Virus record (IMG/VR): IMGVR_UViG_3300046780_000371 | Span: 1 to 46,675 of that record | DNA: 46,675 nucleotides | Reading direction: 5' to 3' (one strand) | DNA from: a virus | Shown here: one piece after another, positions 12,392 through 20,684 of the stretch | Position numbering within the stretch: position 1 is the stretch's first letter | Layout of the letters: every line of letters begins with the position of its first letter | The notes under the pieces: model-generated | The model's database searches: none | Told to the model about the DNA's origin: nothing | Seen by the model: only the letters and a program-made list of their open reading frames with translations | Translations under genes and position numbers: made by a program

Positions 12392-15300
12392 TTAGACCTC
12401 AAAGGTAATCGAGCCCTGCACGTCGGTGTTATTCGTCGAGGCTGCGAAGTTGGCACGATCAAGCCGCTGGATATTCACGGTCGTGCCACCGGTCGCGACA
12501 GACATCGTCCCGACCACGCGCGTACCGTTGTCGGAGATCACGCAGGTATCGCTCATATCCGACTTCGCGGTGAGTCCGTTCGGAATCGCCACTTGCAGGG
12601 TCGTGTTCGGTGTGCCACCAACGGTGGTGGTCTGGAGGTTCAAGAGAAAGTCCATCGTGCTAACGTTCTGCGTCCACCGCGACGTCACGACATCACCGGC
12701 GCCAACCGTCCACGTCATTGCGCCATTCGCGGTATAGTCGCCACCGGAATAGGTCGTGGTCGTAAAGGCTCCCGGCGCGGCTACGCTAATCGTCACCGTC
12801 TGGCCAGTCCCGAACAGGTTCAGCAGGTTATACATGTTCACAAAGGCCGTAAAGCTTCCGACGTTCGCGGGATTAGGGATATCGATTGTCATGAAGCCAG
12901 CCGTTAAGAGCACGGCGACGCCCGTGCCGAGGATCTCGTGCTGCAGGCCATTGCCTTGGTAATAGATCGGTCCATTGGCGTCAGTCTGCTGCAGCCGCAT
13001 CCCGTAGTAATCGGGGTCTCGAGGAATCGGAATCACGACGCGAATGCGCTGGCTTGAGACGTCGCCCGTCACGCCAGACATGACGAAGGCGTTCGCGGTG
13101 GGACAGGCCACACGGACAAAGGCGCTACGCTTCGAATACTGGCCGCTCGAATTATACGGCCGGATGAAGTACCGCAAGTCGCGCTTGACACGCGTGAACG
13201 TATGCGTCGTCGCATGGAAGCGCGCGATGTACGTCGGCGAGCCCCAGCCGGTGTCGTCCTCGCGGACCTCGTAGTTTACGACATCCGCCGGAATACCGGT
13301 CTGCGCTAATTGGACCGCGAAATCTGTCGCCGTGATACTGGTCACCGTGCAATCCAGCACATCGGCCGGATACGGATACGACTCGTTAATCACTTCCAGT
13401 GTTTCAGCGACCGTATCTGCGATGACTGGATTATCAAGGCTGCTCTTGCGCTTCAAGATCAGGTTGCGGATAACGATATCAAAACGGTTAATGGGTCCGA
13501 ACCCGAGCTTAATGTTATAGGCGCCATTGCCAAGAAAATCGCTGGAGACCTGCTGGATGCTCAACAGTTGATCGATCTTGTCTCCACTCGGCAACTGGAT
13601 GTAGCATGGCACGCGGTCGCCAGGCCATGGCCAGAAGCGCAATTCGGTCTGGGTGCCGACCACCGCTTGAAACGAATACGTGCCTTCGTAGCGAGGCGTG
13701 AGTGCGTCGTTCATGGTCGCCTGCGCCAGCGCAAGACATTCAGTCGAATTACGTGGCGTTGGCGTGGTATCTCCCACCCGATAGATACGCTGACGGACGC
13801 CGTTGTCTCTGTAGCGTTCAGTCTCAAGCGCAATCGACGCCGTGGACTTTACGCGTGCACTCGACGGCTGCTTGCGATAATACGTCAAGGCGATAGAGGA
13901 ACCGGCCTTGGGCACCGTGACCACATCGCTATGCGTAGAAGACCCGCGCGTGTAATGCGCCAGCACTTGCGTCGGCGTTAGCAGGATATTGTTATAGATC
14001 GCGATTTCGTCAAGGTCGCCGTTGAAGAAATTGGCGGCCGGGAGACTGTTCACCCATAAATCCTTACCGATATACCACGGCGACGACTTCGCCGTTTTCG
14101 ACTGGGTAATCGTATGATCGATGACGCCGTCGATATAGATGTGAGAGTTATTAGAACCTCCGACATCTATTGCCCACACGACATGATGCCATCGACCATC
14201 GTTGAGGCCGGTACGTGGCGAGGTGTGGAGGCCCATGTCGTTGGACCCGTAACTAATCTGGCCGCCTGCCACAGACAGAAAATCACCAAGCGCCGCCACG
14301 TCTCGGTTGGAAAAGATAAACTGGTTCAGCGCGCTGGTCGTCTTGAACCAGCCCTCAAACGAACAACGGTTCGACGTCAGCATGGCCGCGCCAGTAATAA
14401 ACGACGTGCTGCCGTTGAAGGTATTCGCGGTATCGTCGTCACTGCTGAGGGCGCCAGTCGCGCCAGATGTAACCGATGTCGCCGTACCGTTATGGCCGCC
14501 GCCTGAGGCATCGGGCCGATTCGATCCAGAGACCTCGCCGAGACGCCAATAGGCGGTAGGAACGTCCCCCAGCACGGTATTGCTATACGACACCGGATTA
14601 CCCGGCGTCGAATACCACGACAACGTTCCATTGCCGTCGATACTAGTTGGACTGGTATTCGGGTCGGCCGTCAACGTCGCGCGGCCGCCATCAAGGGCGG
14701 AGCCGAGCCGCACCGGCTTATTATTCACAAGCAGGATGGCCTGCTGTGGCCGTCGTATCGACAGATAATTCGTGACGTAATGGCAATCGAACGGCGTTGT
14801 CGCCACGTAGAACATGTAATCGGCCGGCTGCGCCGTGAACGCGTTCGCATTTACGACCGTCGAGGTTGTAAAAACGTTATTGACATCATCGTTATTAATT
14901 TCATCGATCTCCCACGTCAGATAGACATTAGGAGACGTGGCCTGGTCGATGATATATGTAGAGCCCGTCGACGGCTGAATGAATCCCTGCGCCGCAGATT
15001 TCCGATCAATACCAATCGTTCGCCGTAGGATGTAATGGCGCGTCAGGACAATGCCGTAGGCCGCAGACGTAATCTGCCCAGCCGGTCCAACCGGGATGAT
15101 GCGCTTGTTATTGATATCGAGAAACCAGCCGTTCCAGAGGTCGGCTAGTTTGACACGTTCATCCGTATAGAGGCCACCGATGTAGCCGGTTCCGCTCGGC
15201 GACGGAGGGAAATAAATCTCACCGTCCCGAAGCGTCACGACACCGCTCATCTCGATCGGTTTGCGAGCGCGCAGATAGACGGTCCCGGTATCGGCGCCTG

Positions 15301-16252
15301 GGCCGCCAATAATGTTGAGCGCGCCGTTAAAGGCCTGGAGATAATCTGCGCCGGTATCGGCCTCTTCCCAAATACTCGTATCCAGCTCATTGGTAAAATC
15401 GTCTTCAATGAGCGCGTATTCTGTAACGCCATACGGATCGAACGCCAGCTTATGCGCGCCTTGGAATCCGTCAGAAACGAAATGCTCCCTAATAACGTCG
15501 GTCGGCTCATCAAGGCCCATGACGGTGACATCATTGAGAATGTCACGCGACACATGCTTCATGTCGAGACTACCTGGCACGTACCGTGGATCCTGCTCAT
15601 CGATTGCCAGCAGATAGAGCGGATCTGACGAATGCGTGACGATGTTTTCTGGGCCATAGAAAAAGACGCGGTCCAGCATCCAATAGACAAAGCCATCCGC
15701 CTTCGCGAAGTCCGCCGCCACTTCCGACCAGCGCTTGGTCGTATCGACCTGATAGATCTGCTCGGTGCCTCCATCAAGGACCGGCGTCATGTTGAACGGA
15801 AAGTCGTAACTGTCCGTGAACATCTCATTGATGAGGTCTTTGAGAATGAACCCGCGCGTCTTGTTGACGTAGGTCTTCTGTGGCAGCTTCTTGGAATTCG
15901 CGAGGAACTCTTCGGATGTGCAGTTGACGTGGTATTGCCAGACCTCTGCGCCCCCAGCGCCGACTCCAAGAAAAACAGGATCCGGATCTTCAGTGACATA
16001 GCCAGTCCACACTATGCCGTCCTGCAAGAGCGAATGCCGCTTCTCGAATGTCGTATCAAGCATGCGAACGTACGCGCCACGCTTGGGGACTACCCACGTG
16101 ATGTCGGTAACGCCGGCCTGCTGGAGCCTGAAGTCAAACAGCGACGGCTCATTCTTGGTATGCGAATAGAACTGTCCGGCATCCTGCAGATGCGCAGTAT
16201 AGTCTCGCTCGCCAAACCCGTCACGGTTATCTAAATAGAGTATCTGCGACAA
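12392..16252 (-). CDS. Large tail tip/baseplate protein with LamG-like lectin domain
   Basis: This 1286-residue protein starts at TTG 16252 behind AAGGA. The first 400 or so residues look like a phage tail hub/minor tail protein (RDYTAHLQDAG, VNCTSEEFLANSKKLPQKTYVN, RWSEVAADFAKADGFVYWM). Residues about 555-768 form a concanavalin-like LamG module: PTAYWRLGE, FNGSTSFITGAA, SFEGWFKT, RWHHVVWAIDVGG, IYIDGVIDHT and DLDEIAIYN. A fibronectin-III-like region follows at about 957-1057. The C-terminal 220 residues are Thr/Gly/Val-rich beta. The tail tip contacts the cell, so LamG and FN3 modules probably bind surface glycans. Its position after the tape measure and fibre genes fits. Confidence 0.78.
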   Translation of the reverse strand: MSQILYLDNRDGFGERDYTAHLQDAGQFYSHTKNEPSLFDFRLQQAGVTDITWVVPKRGAYVRMLDTTFEKRHSLLQDGIVWTGYVTEDPDPVFLGVGAGGAEVWQYHVNCTSEEFLANSKKLPQKTYVNKTRGFILKDLINEMFTDSYDFPFNMTPVLDGGTEQIYQVDTTKRWSEVAADFAKADGFVYWMLDRVFFYGPENIVTHSSDPLYLLAIDEQDPRYVPGSLDMKHVSRDILNDVTVMGLDEPTDVIREHFVSDGFQGAHKLAFDPYGVTEYALIEDDFTNELDTSIWEEADTGADYLQAFNGALNIIGGPGADTGTVYLRARKPIEMSGVVTLRDGEIYFPPSPSGTGYIGGLYTDERVKLADLWNGWFLDINNKRIIPVGPAGQITSAAYGIVLTRHYILRRTIGIDRKSAAQGFIQPSTGSTYIIDQATSPNVYLTWEIDEINNDDVNNVFTTSTVVNANAFTAQPADYMFYVATTPFDCHYVTNYLSIRRPQQAILLVNNKPVRLGSALDGGRATLTADPNTSPTSIDGNGTLSWYSTPGNPVSYSNTVLGDVPTAYWRLGEVSGSNRPDASGGGHNGTATSVTSGATGALSSDDDTANTFNGSTSFITGAAMLTSNRCSFEGWFKTTSALNQFIFSNRDVAALGDFLSVAGGQISYGSNDMGLHTSPRTGLNDGRWHHVVWAIDVGGSNNSHIYIDGVIDHTITQSKTAKSSPWYIGKDLWVNSLPAANFFNGDLDEIAIYNNILLTPTQVLAHYTRGSSTHSDVVTVPKAGSSIALTYYRKQPSSARVKSTASIALETERYRDNGVRQRIYRVGDTTPTPRNSTECLALAQATMNDALTPRYEGTYSFQAVVGTQTELRFWPWPGDRVPCYIQLPSGDKIDQLLSIQQVSSDFLGNGAYNIKLGFGPINRFDIVIRNLILKRKSSLDNPVIADTVAETLEVINESYPYPADVLDCTVTSITATDFAVQLAQTGIPADVVNYEVREDDTGWGSPTYIARFHATTHTFTRVKRDLRYFIRPYNSSGQYSKRSAFVRVACPTANAFVMSGVTGDVSSQRIRVVIPIPRDPDYYGMRLQQTDANGPIYYQGNGLQHEILGTGVAVLLTAGFMTIDIPNPANVGSFTAFVNMYNLLNLFGTGQTVTISVAAPGAFTTTTYSGGDYTANGAMTWTVGAGDVVTSRWTQNVSTMDFLLNLQTTTVGGTPNTTLQVAIPNGLTAKSDMSDTCVISDNGTRVVGTMSVATGGTTVNIQRLDRANFAASTNNTDVQGSITFEV

Positions 16253-16522
16253 TTACTTGTCCTTCTTCGCCCTCAGGTCTGCGCGTAGTTCATGAACTTC
16301 GCCGATGAGTTCGTCTAACTTCCCGCCAATTGCATACATGTCATTGATATCTTTTTGATGATCGTCGATCCGCTTCTGTTCTTCGACGAGTTTATCTTTC
16401 AGATTCGCAATCTCTGTATTTTGTATGGCCACCTTTCGCCACGTGTAGAGCGCCGAACTGCTGGCGCCCAGCATGGCTGGGATCACCATGCCGACGACAA
16501 CCTGCCTAAATAGGGCTTTCAT
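16253..16522 (-). CDS. Small membrane/coiled-coil protein, 89 aa
   Basis: The N-terminal 25 residues contain one hydrophobic span (VVVGMVIPAMLGASSSALYTW). A long charged coiled-coil follows (NTEIANLKDKLVEEQKRIDDHQKDI, about 35-85), ending in Lys/Asp. The layout resembles inner-membrane spanins or XhlA-like lysis accessory proteins, though it lies among tail genes rather than in the lysis cassette. Its stop TAA immediately precedes the TTG start of the large tail protein, so the two are translationally coupled. A tail-assembly or membrane-entry role is an alternative. Confidence 0.6.
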   Translation of the reverse strand: MKALFRQVVVGMVIPAMLGASSSALYTWRKVAIQNTEIANLKDKLVEEQKRIDDHQKDINDMYAIGGKLDELIGEVHELRADLRAKKDK

Positions 16523-16531
16523 GCTAAGTCC

Positions 16532-16972
16532 TTATAATGTCGCGATGTCGACGGGCCCACTACCCGGTACAATCCACTGGTCTTTCCAATAACCTGAGCG
16601 CAGGCGCAAAGGCAACGGGTCGGCAGGGTTGGGGTCGAACTCGACATCGTAGATAACTCCATTGGACGGAGCTATGTAGAGTGAAATATTTCCAGAACCT
16701 GGGATGCTATAGGATACGGTTGCTGTTCCTATAACATCGCCACCGTTCTGGATGAACGAACGAGGCGTTAAGTAGAGAGCGCCAGATGTGACTTTGGCGC
16801 CGGTGCTCGCGTTATAGATGGATCCGGCAATAATGACACGATTGGGTTTAGCTGTGGTTAAATCGGCAGCGGTCGTAACTCGACACTGCGCTATAGCTGC
16901 CAGAGAAACATTGGACAGAACAGCTGCGCCCTCACCGAAGTAGGGCCTGCCGAAATAGTGCGACCCAAACAT
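16532..16972 (-). CDS. Virion-associated protein, mosaic of two modules found elsewhere in the window
   Basis: This 146-residue protein begins MFGSHYFGRPYFGEGAAVL, nearly the same N-terminus as the protein at 37896-38420 (MFGSNYFAGSYFAEGAAVL). Its C-terminal half (VEFDPNPADPLPLRLRSGYWKDQWIVP) matches the N-terminal module of the two fibre-like proteins at 17359 and 20211 (VEFDPDPTDGSKPPSQ followed by FWRNYWEVP). It therefore looks like a recombinant of two local cassettes. The beta-rich body fits a small virion or fibre-attachment protein. Functional assignment is by association only. Confidence 0.6.
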   Translation of the reverse strand: MFGSHYFGRPYFGEGAAVLSNVSLAAIAQCRVTTAADLTTAKPNRVIIAGSIYNASTGAKVTSGALYLTPRSFIQNGGDVIGTATVSYSIPGSGNISLYIAPSNGVIYDVEFDPNPADPLPLRLRSGYWKDQWIVPGSGPVDIATL

Positions 16973-16977
16973 GGACC

Positions 16978-17337
16978 TTAGGCCATCACGACGAACTGGC
17001 CCAGCAGCATCAGATCGGCCGGAGAAAGTTCAAACGTCGCAGGAAGCATCGACAAGTCGAGCGGCTCGCAATCAAGGGTCACTTCGACGCTGGCCAACTC
17101 GTTCAAGCGGCGAACGTATTCGCCCATGTTCGCATCGGTGACGGTAATCTGCTCGCCCTGCTGGAGGCCGAGTTCCTTGATCGACTTATCACGCTCCTCG
17201 TACCACAGCTCAAGCTCCTTACCGACGGTTCGGCAGATGCGTCCGACGCTATACGATGCCTTCACCGGCATCGCGCGCTTAGCGATATCTTTGAGCGCCT
17301 TTTCTGCTGACACGATCTCTCCGAGCGTAACCTTCAT
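16978..17337 (-). CDS. DUF1617-like phage protein
   Basis: This 119-residue protein has an N-terminal helix-rich part (LGEIVSAEKALKDIAKRAMPVKASYSVGRI) and a Glu/Lys-rich helix (VGKELELWYEERDKSIKELG). A VTDANMGEYVRRLNEL segment and a C-terminal ELSPADLMLLGQFV follow. The order resembles the DUF1617 family of small phage proteins found near tail genes, as I remember it. It is cytoplasmic and probably an assembly or accessory factor. It ends 6 bases before the 16972 gene and starts 22 bases after the fibre gene. Function is not established for the family. Confidence 0.6.
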   Translation of the reverse strand: MKVTLGEIVSAEKALKDIAKRAMPVKASYSVGRICRTVGKELELWYEERDKSIKELGLQQGEQITVTDANMGEYVRRLNELASVEVTLDCEPLDLSMLPATFELSPADLMLLGQFVVMA

Positions 17338-17358
17338 CTGTACTATTGTCCTTTAACG

Positions 17359-20211
17359 TTATGGCGTTTCGTAAACAAGAAAGACATCGAATTGGGCGCC
17401 CGTGGCCCATGTGAACGGCCCAGTAGCATTGGTCGTTGTCGCCGCGCCGCCAGTATCGTTGATAAACTGCACGCGCGTCGCGTCGAACAGTAATGCCCGT
17501 CCACGGAAGAATTGGGTGCCGCTGTACATCTCTGCGTTGCCGAGCACCATGCTCGTAAGCGAATTAGTGTTGTTATAGGGTAGCGTGAGCAGAACAGCGC
17601 CTGTAAACGCTGAGGTGCTCCCGAAAATAAACCACGCATGCACAAACACCGTCTTCCCGATCTTGGTGTAGTGCATGACACTCGTGCCATTTCCAACTGT
17701 TACGTTTCCCCAAGTGGGGGTTGTGGATGTCCATTCGCCTTGCGCAGAAGCATAATCGGATCGGAAAAATGCCGTGGCGCTGGCATTCCCGCTGACAACA
17801 GTGTCGCATTGAATCTCGCATTGCGTCGCAGAAACAATCACGTGCCCAGATGAAGCCTGTATGATGACCTGAGAAGCGCCTGAACTCGCCGTTACATCGA
17901 CGAGGGCAAATGCGGCGGTACCGCTCCCGGCATAACTGGACTGAAGGAGAATTTCGCACACACGACTACCGGTGCCGGTAAACTTGCTTTGCAATATCAG
18001 ATTTCGATAGCTGCTGCCATCTTCAGATCCGCCCAGTCCGAAAAATCCGTTCGCAGCAGTAAAGCGATAGGCGTTACTAGTCGAGAATGTGGTGCCTGTC
18101 ACACTCGGGACAATAGTGATACCAGTGCTATCAATAGTGGTATTAACTGACACAAGCGTTAGATTGGTGCCGTCCCACGCGAGTCTGTTCCCAGCCGGAT
18201 CGCCGACGCGCAGCTTGTAGACCGAGGAGTCTTTACCAGTCCAAACACCAACGCCAGTGCCATAGGCTGACGGCACTGGGCTGCCCAGCGCAATAGACGG
18301 CGCCGCATGATCGATCTTGACTGTATTTGTCGAACCGTCCCACAGCAGAATATCGATCCCATGCAGTTCGAAGGCGGTACTGCTGGCCCTTAGGAACCGG
18401 CCGCCCGTACTCGCATAGGCCCCAGCCAAGAGTCCGTATTCGCCATTCGTGCCTGTTAGGCCGCGCAGATTACCCACGCGCGTCCGCACCGTCTTGTTCG
18501 CCGCCACTGGCGACGTCGCCCATGTCACCACTTGCGAATAGGGAGCATTCGTGCCGTTGGTCCCATTGATCAGAATAGTGCCGGTCGCTGGCGTTGCCGG
18601 TGATCCGCTGACGGTATACGTAAACACCGTGCCACTGGTCACGGTCACCGTGAACGTGCCGTTATACTGCGACTGCGTGGCACCGCTGACCTGGACGGTG
18701 TCGCCGGTCTGGAAGCCATGAGGCGAGGTTGTCGTAGCAGTAGCAGTCGTGCTGGACCGCGTAATACTCGTCGTGTTTAGGGTGCCGTCGTTGGTCTCGA
18801 CCTCCCAGTAGCCGTTGCCAGATACGCCATAATCAAGGGCGAGACTCTTAGCCGAAACAGTTGTCAGCGTCGCCGTCGACCCGCCATCGGTCCCAAGGTT
18901 CCTAACGAACGTCCAATTCTGCGTTCCTGCTGGCGAGGTATCCGGCGCCGTGACGACACCAATGCAATCACCAACGGTCAGGCCGCCACTTGAACGCGTA
19001 AACGACCGGAGCACGACCATGTCGCCAGCTTGGAACACCGGCATGTCAGGCGCACTCGGCAGGTCTTCGACAGAGAGCGTCCGCGCGCCTTGCGCGATGA
19101 TCGTGCCAGTTGCTGGCGTTGTCGGTGACCCGGCGACCGTATAGGTAAAGTGCGTGCTGTCCGTCAGCGTAATCGTAAAGATGCCGTTATAGGCGCTCTG
19201 GACGGCGCCACTAATCTGGACAGAATCGCTATTAGAGAACCCGTGCGCCGTGGCCGTTGTGACAGTCGCCGTGGTACCAGAACGCGTAATGGACGACACC
19301 GAGGCGCCAGGCGACGGCACCGAGAAGCTGGCGCTGACAACTGCGACAGACTTAGTAATGGTCTGGCCGCCCGCCAACGCCTGCTCAAGATCCGAGATGA
19401 ATCGCTTCACCGTTAGCTCGTCCGCATAGATCGTGCGCACATCGACGTCGCCGGACAGTGAGATATTCCAGCTCGTGGTGCGGGACGCATAGGTAGAACC
19501 CTTCGCGTTCCCACTGATGGTAATATCAGTTGCGACATCCACAGAACCGGTAAAGCTGGCCGCAGACGAGATGGTCTGACCATTGATCGTGTTACTTACC
19601 GTTAGCGTCGTTCCAACCGCCACCGAGCCGGTGAAGTTGGCTGCGCTGCTAATGGTCTGGCCATTCAGCGTGCCAGTGAGCGCTATGTTACCAGTAACAG
19701 CGGCGTTGCCAGTAACAGCGAAATCGCCTGTCGCCGTCGTTGTCGCGCCGACCTCGCTGATATTGCTATCGCCGAGCGTGACATGATCGACCCACTTAGC
19801 ATGCGTACCAGCCGTACCGGATCCGACTGCGCCTGGAATACCGGGCGTGAAGTTTGGGGCGCCACGAAGCGCTGGAATAAAGGAACCAATGCCCACCGAT
19901 GCAAGGTTCGGCACTTCCCAGTAGTTCCGCCAAAAGCCATCCTTCTGAGACGGTGGCTTCGAACCATCTGTCGGATCCGGATCGAACTCGACGTAGTACG
20001 CAACATTCGACGGATAAGCTCCAATAGTCGCATAGACGTTGTGGTCGAACAGCGTCGCCACCGAAAAGTCGTGCACGATCGTAAACGGCGCGACCTTCGT
20101 CCCGTCAACAGAAATGATATCCTGCTGCAACTGTAACGACAGCTTTCCCTGCGCGACGACGACACCAGTCGCCGTGTAGAGATTCCCGAAGATTCTCGTA
20201 AGGGTCGACAT
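17359..20211 (-). CDS. Tail fibre-like protein, 950 aa, with duplicated domain
   Basis: Residues 1-120 repeat the module of the next gene upstream (20211-20684): short strands, LQQDIISVDGTKVAP, then a VEFDPDP...FWRNYWEVP motif and LRGAP. Residues about 145-240 hold Gly/Thr-rich shaft-like repeats (TGTLNGQTISSAANFTGSV, again as NTINGQTISSAASFTGSV). Two copies of a beta domain (ITRSGTTATVTTATAHGF...YNGIFTITL...FTYTVAGSPTTPATGTI) lie at about 304-371 and 480-548. The C-terminal 400 residues are beta-rich, with an adhesin-like end (EWTSTTPTWGNVTVG...GKTVFVHAW). Modular shaft plus globular tip fits a receptor-binding fibre. The start at ATG 20211 shares one base with the preceding stop. Confidence 0.75.
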   Translation of the reverse strand: MSTLTRIFGNLYTATGVVVAQGKLSLQLQQDIISVDGTKVAPFTIVHDFSVATLFDHNVYATIGAYPSNVAYYVEFDPDPTDGSKPPSQKDGFWRNYWEVPNLASVGIGSFIPALRGAPNFTPGIPGAVGSGTAGTHAKWVDHVTLGDSNISEVGATTTATGDFAVTGNAAVTGNIALTGTLNGQTISSAANFTGSVAVGTTLTVSNTINGQTISSAASFTGSVDVATDITISGNAKGSTYASRTTSWNISLSGDVDVRTIYADELTVKRFISDLEQALAGGQTITKSVAVVSASFSVPSPGASVSSITRSGTTATVTTATAHGFSNSDSVQISGAVQSAYNGIFTITLTDSTHFTYTVAGSPTTPATGTIIAQGARTLSVEDLPSAPDMPVFQAGDMVVLRSFTRSSGGLTVGDCIGVVTAPDTSPAGTQNWTFVRNLGTDGGSTATLTTVSAKSLALDYGVSGNGYWEVETNDGTLNTTSITRSSTTATATTTSPHGFQTGDTVQVSGATQSQYNGTFTVTVTSGTVFTYTVSGSPATPATGTILINGTNGTNAPYSQVVTWATSPVAANKTVRTRVGNLRGLTGTNGEYGLLAGAYASTGGRFLRASSTAFELHGIDILLWDGSTNTVKIDHAAPSIALGSPVPSAYGTGVGVWTGKDSSVYKLRVGDPAGNRLAWDGTNLTLVSVNTTIDSTGITIVPSVTGTTFSTSNAYRFTAANGFFGLGGSEDGSSYRNLILQSKFTGTGSRVCEILLQSSYAGSGTAAFALVDVTASSGASQVIIQASSGHVIVSATQCEIQCDTVVSGNASATAFFRSDYASAQGEWTSTTPTWGNVTVGNGTSVMHYTKIGKTVFVHAWFIFGSTSAFTGAVLLTLPYNNTNSLTSMVLGNAEMYSGTQFFRGRALLFDATRVQFINDTGGAATTTNATGPFTWATGAQFDVFLVYETP

Positions 20212-20684
20212 TACAGATTGAAGATTTGAATCTTGTTCGGCACGCCGTTAATCAGGACCGTGATGTATCCTGCCGACGAGCCGGCCGATCCAGCCGTACC
20301 AGTAATCGGGATGTAGGTCTGCGTCGGCGCGCCTCGGAGCGTGGGCGTAAAACTGCCAAGCGTGACCGAAGCGGTATTAGGAACGACCCAGTAGTTAGAC
20401 CAATAGCCAGCCTTCTGCGACATCGGTTTCGTGAGGTCGGTAGGATCTGAATCATACTCCACGCGATACGCCACGCCCGCAGGCGAAGCGCCGATGGTCG
20501 CGTACACGTTGATATTCACAACGCCAGATGTCGCTACAAGATCAACGGTCGTTACGGTCGGAGCGACCTTTGTGCCATCCACCGAAATGATGTCCTGCTG
20601 GAGCGTCACGTAAAGCTTGCCCACATTCAGAACTGATCCGGTGGAGCTATAGAGCGTGCCGACGATATTGGTGAGGGTTGCCAT
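20211..20684 (-). CDS. Fibre-attachment-like protein, paralogue of the fibre N-terminus
   Basis: This 157-residue protein aligns along most of its length with the first 120 residues of the following fibre protein. Shared features are a MATLTNIVGTLYSSTG start, LQQDIISVDGTKVAP, NVYATIGASP, a VEYDSDPTD...GYWSNYWVVPN motif and LRGAPTQTY. Its last 30 residues form a Gly/Ser-rich strand pair. It looks like a free-standing copy of the virion-attachment module. It could cap or assemble with the fibre, or be a fibre that lost its shaft. ATG 20684 shares a base with the tape measure stop. Confidence 0.65.
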   Translation of the reverse strand: MATLTNIVGTLYSSTGSVLNVGKLYVTLQQDIISVDGTKVAPTVTTVDLVATSGVVNINVYATIGASPAGVAYRVEYDSDPTDLTKPMSQKAGYWSNYWVVPNTASVTLGSFTPTLRGAPTQTYIPITGTAGSAGSSAGYITVLINGVPNKIQIFNL

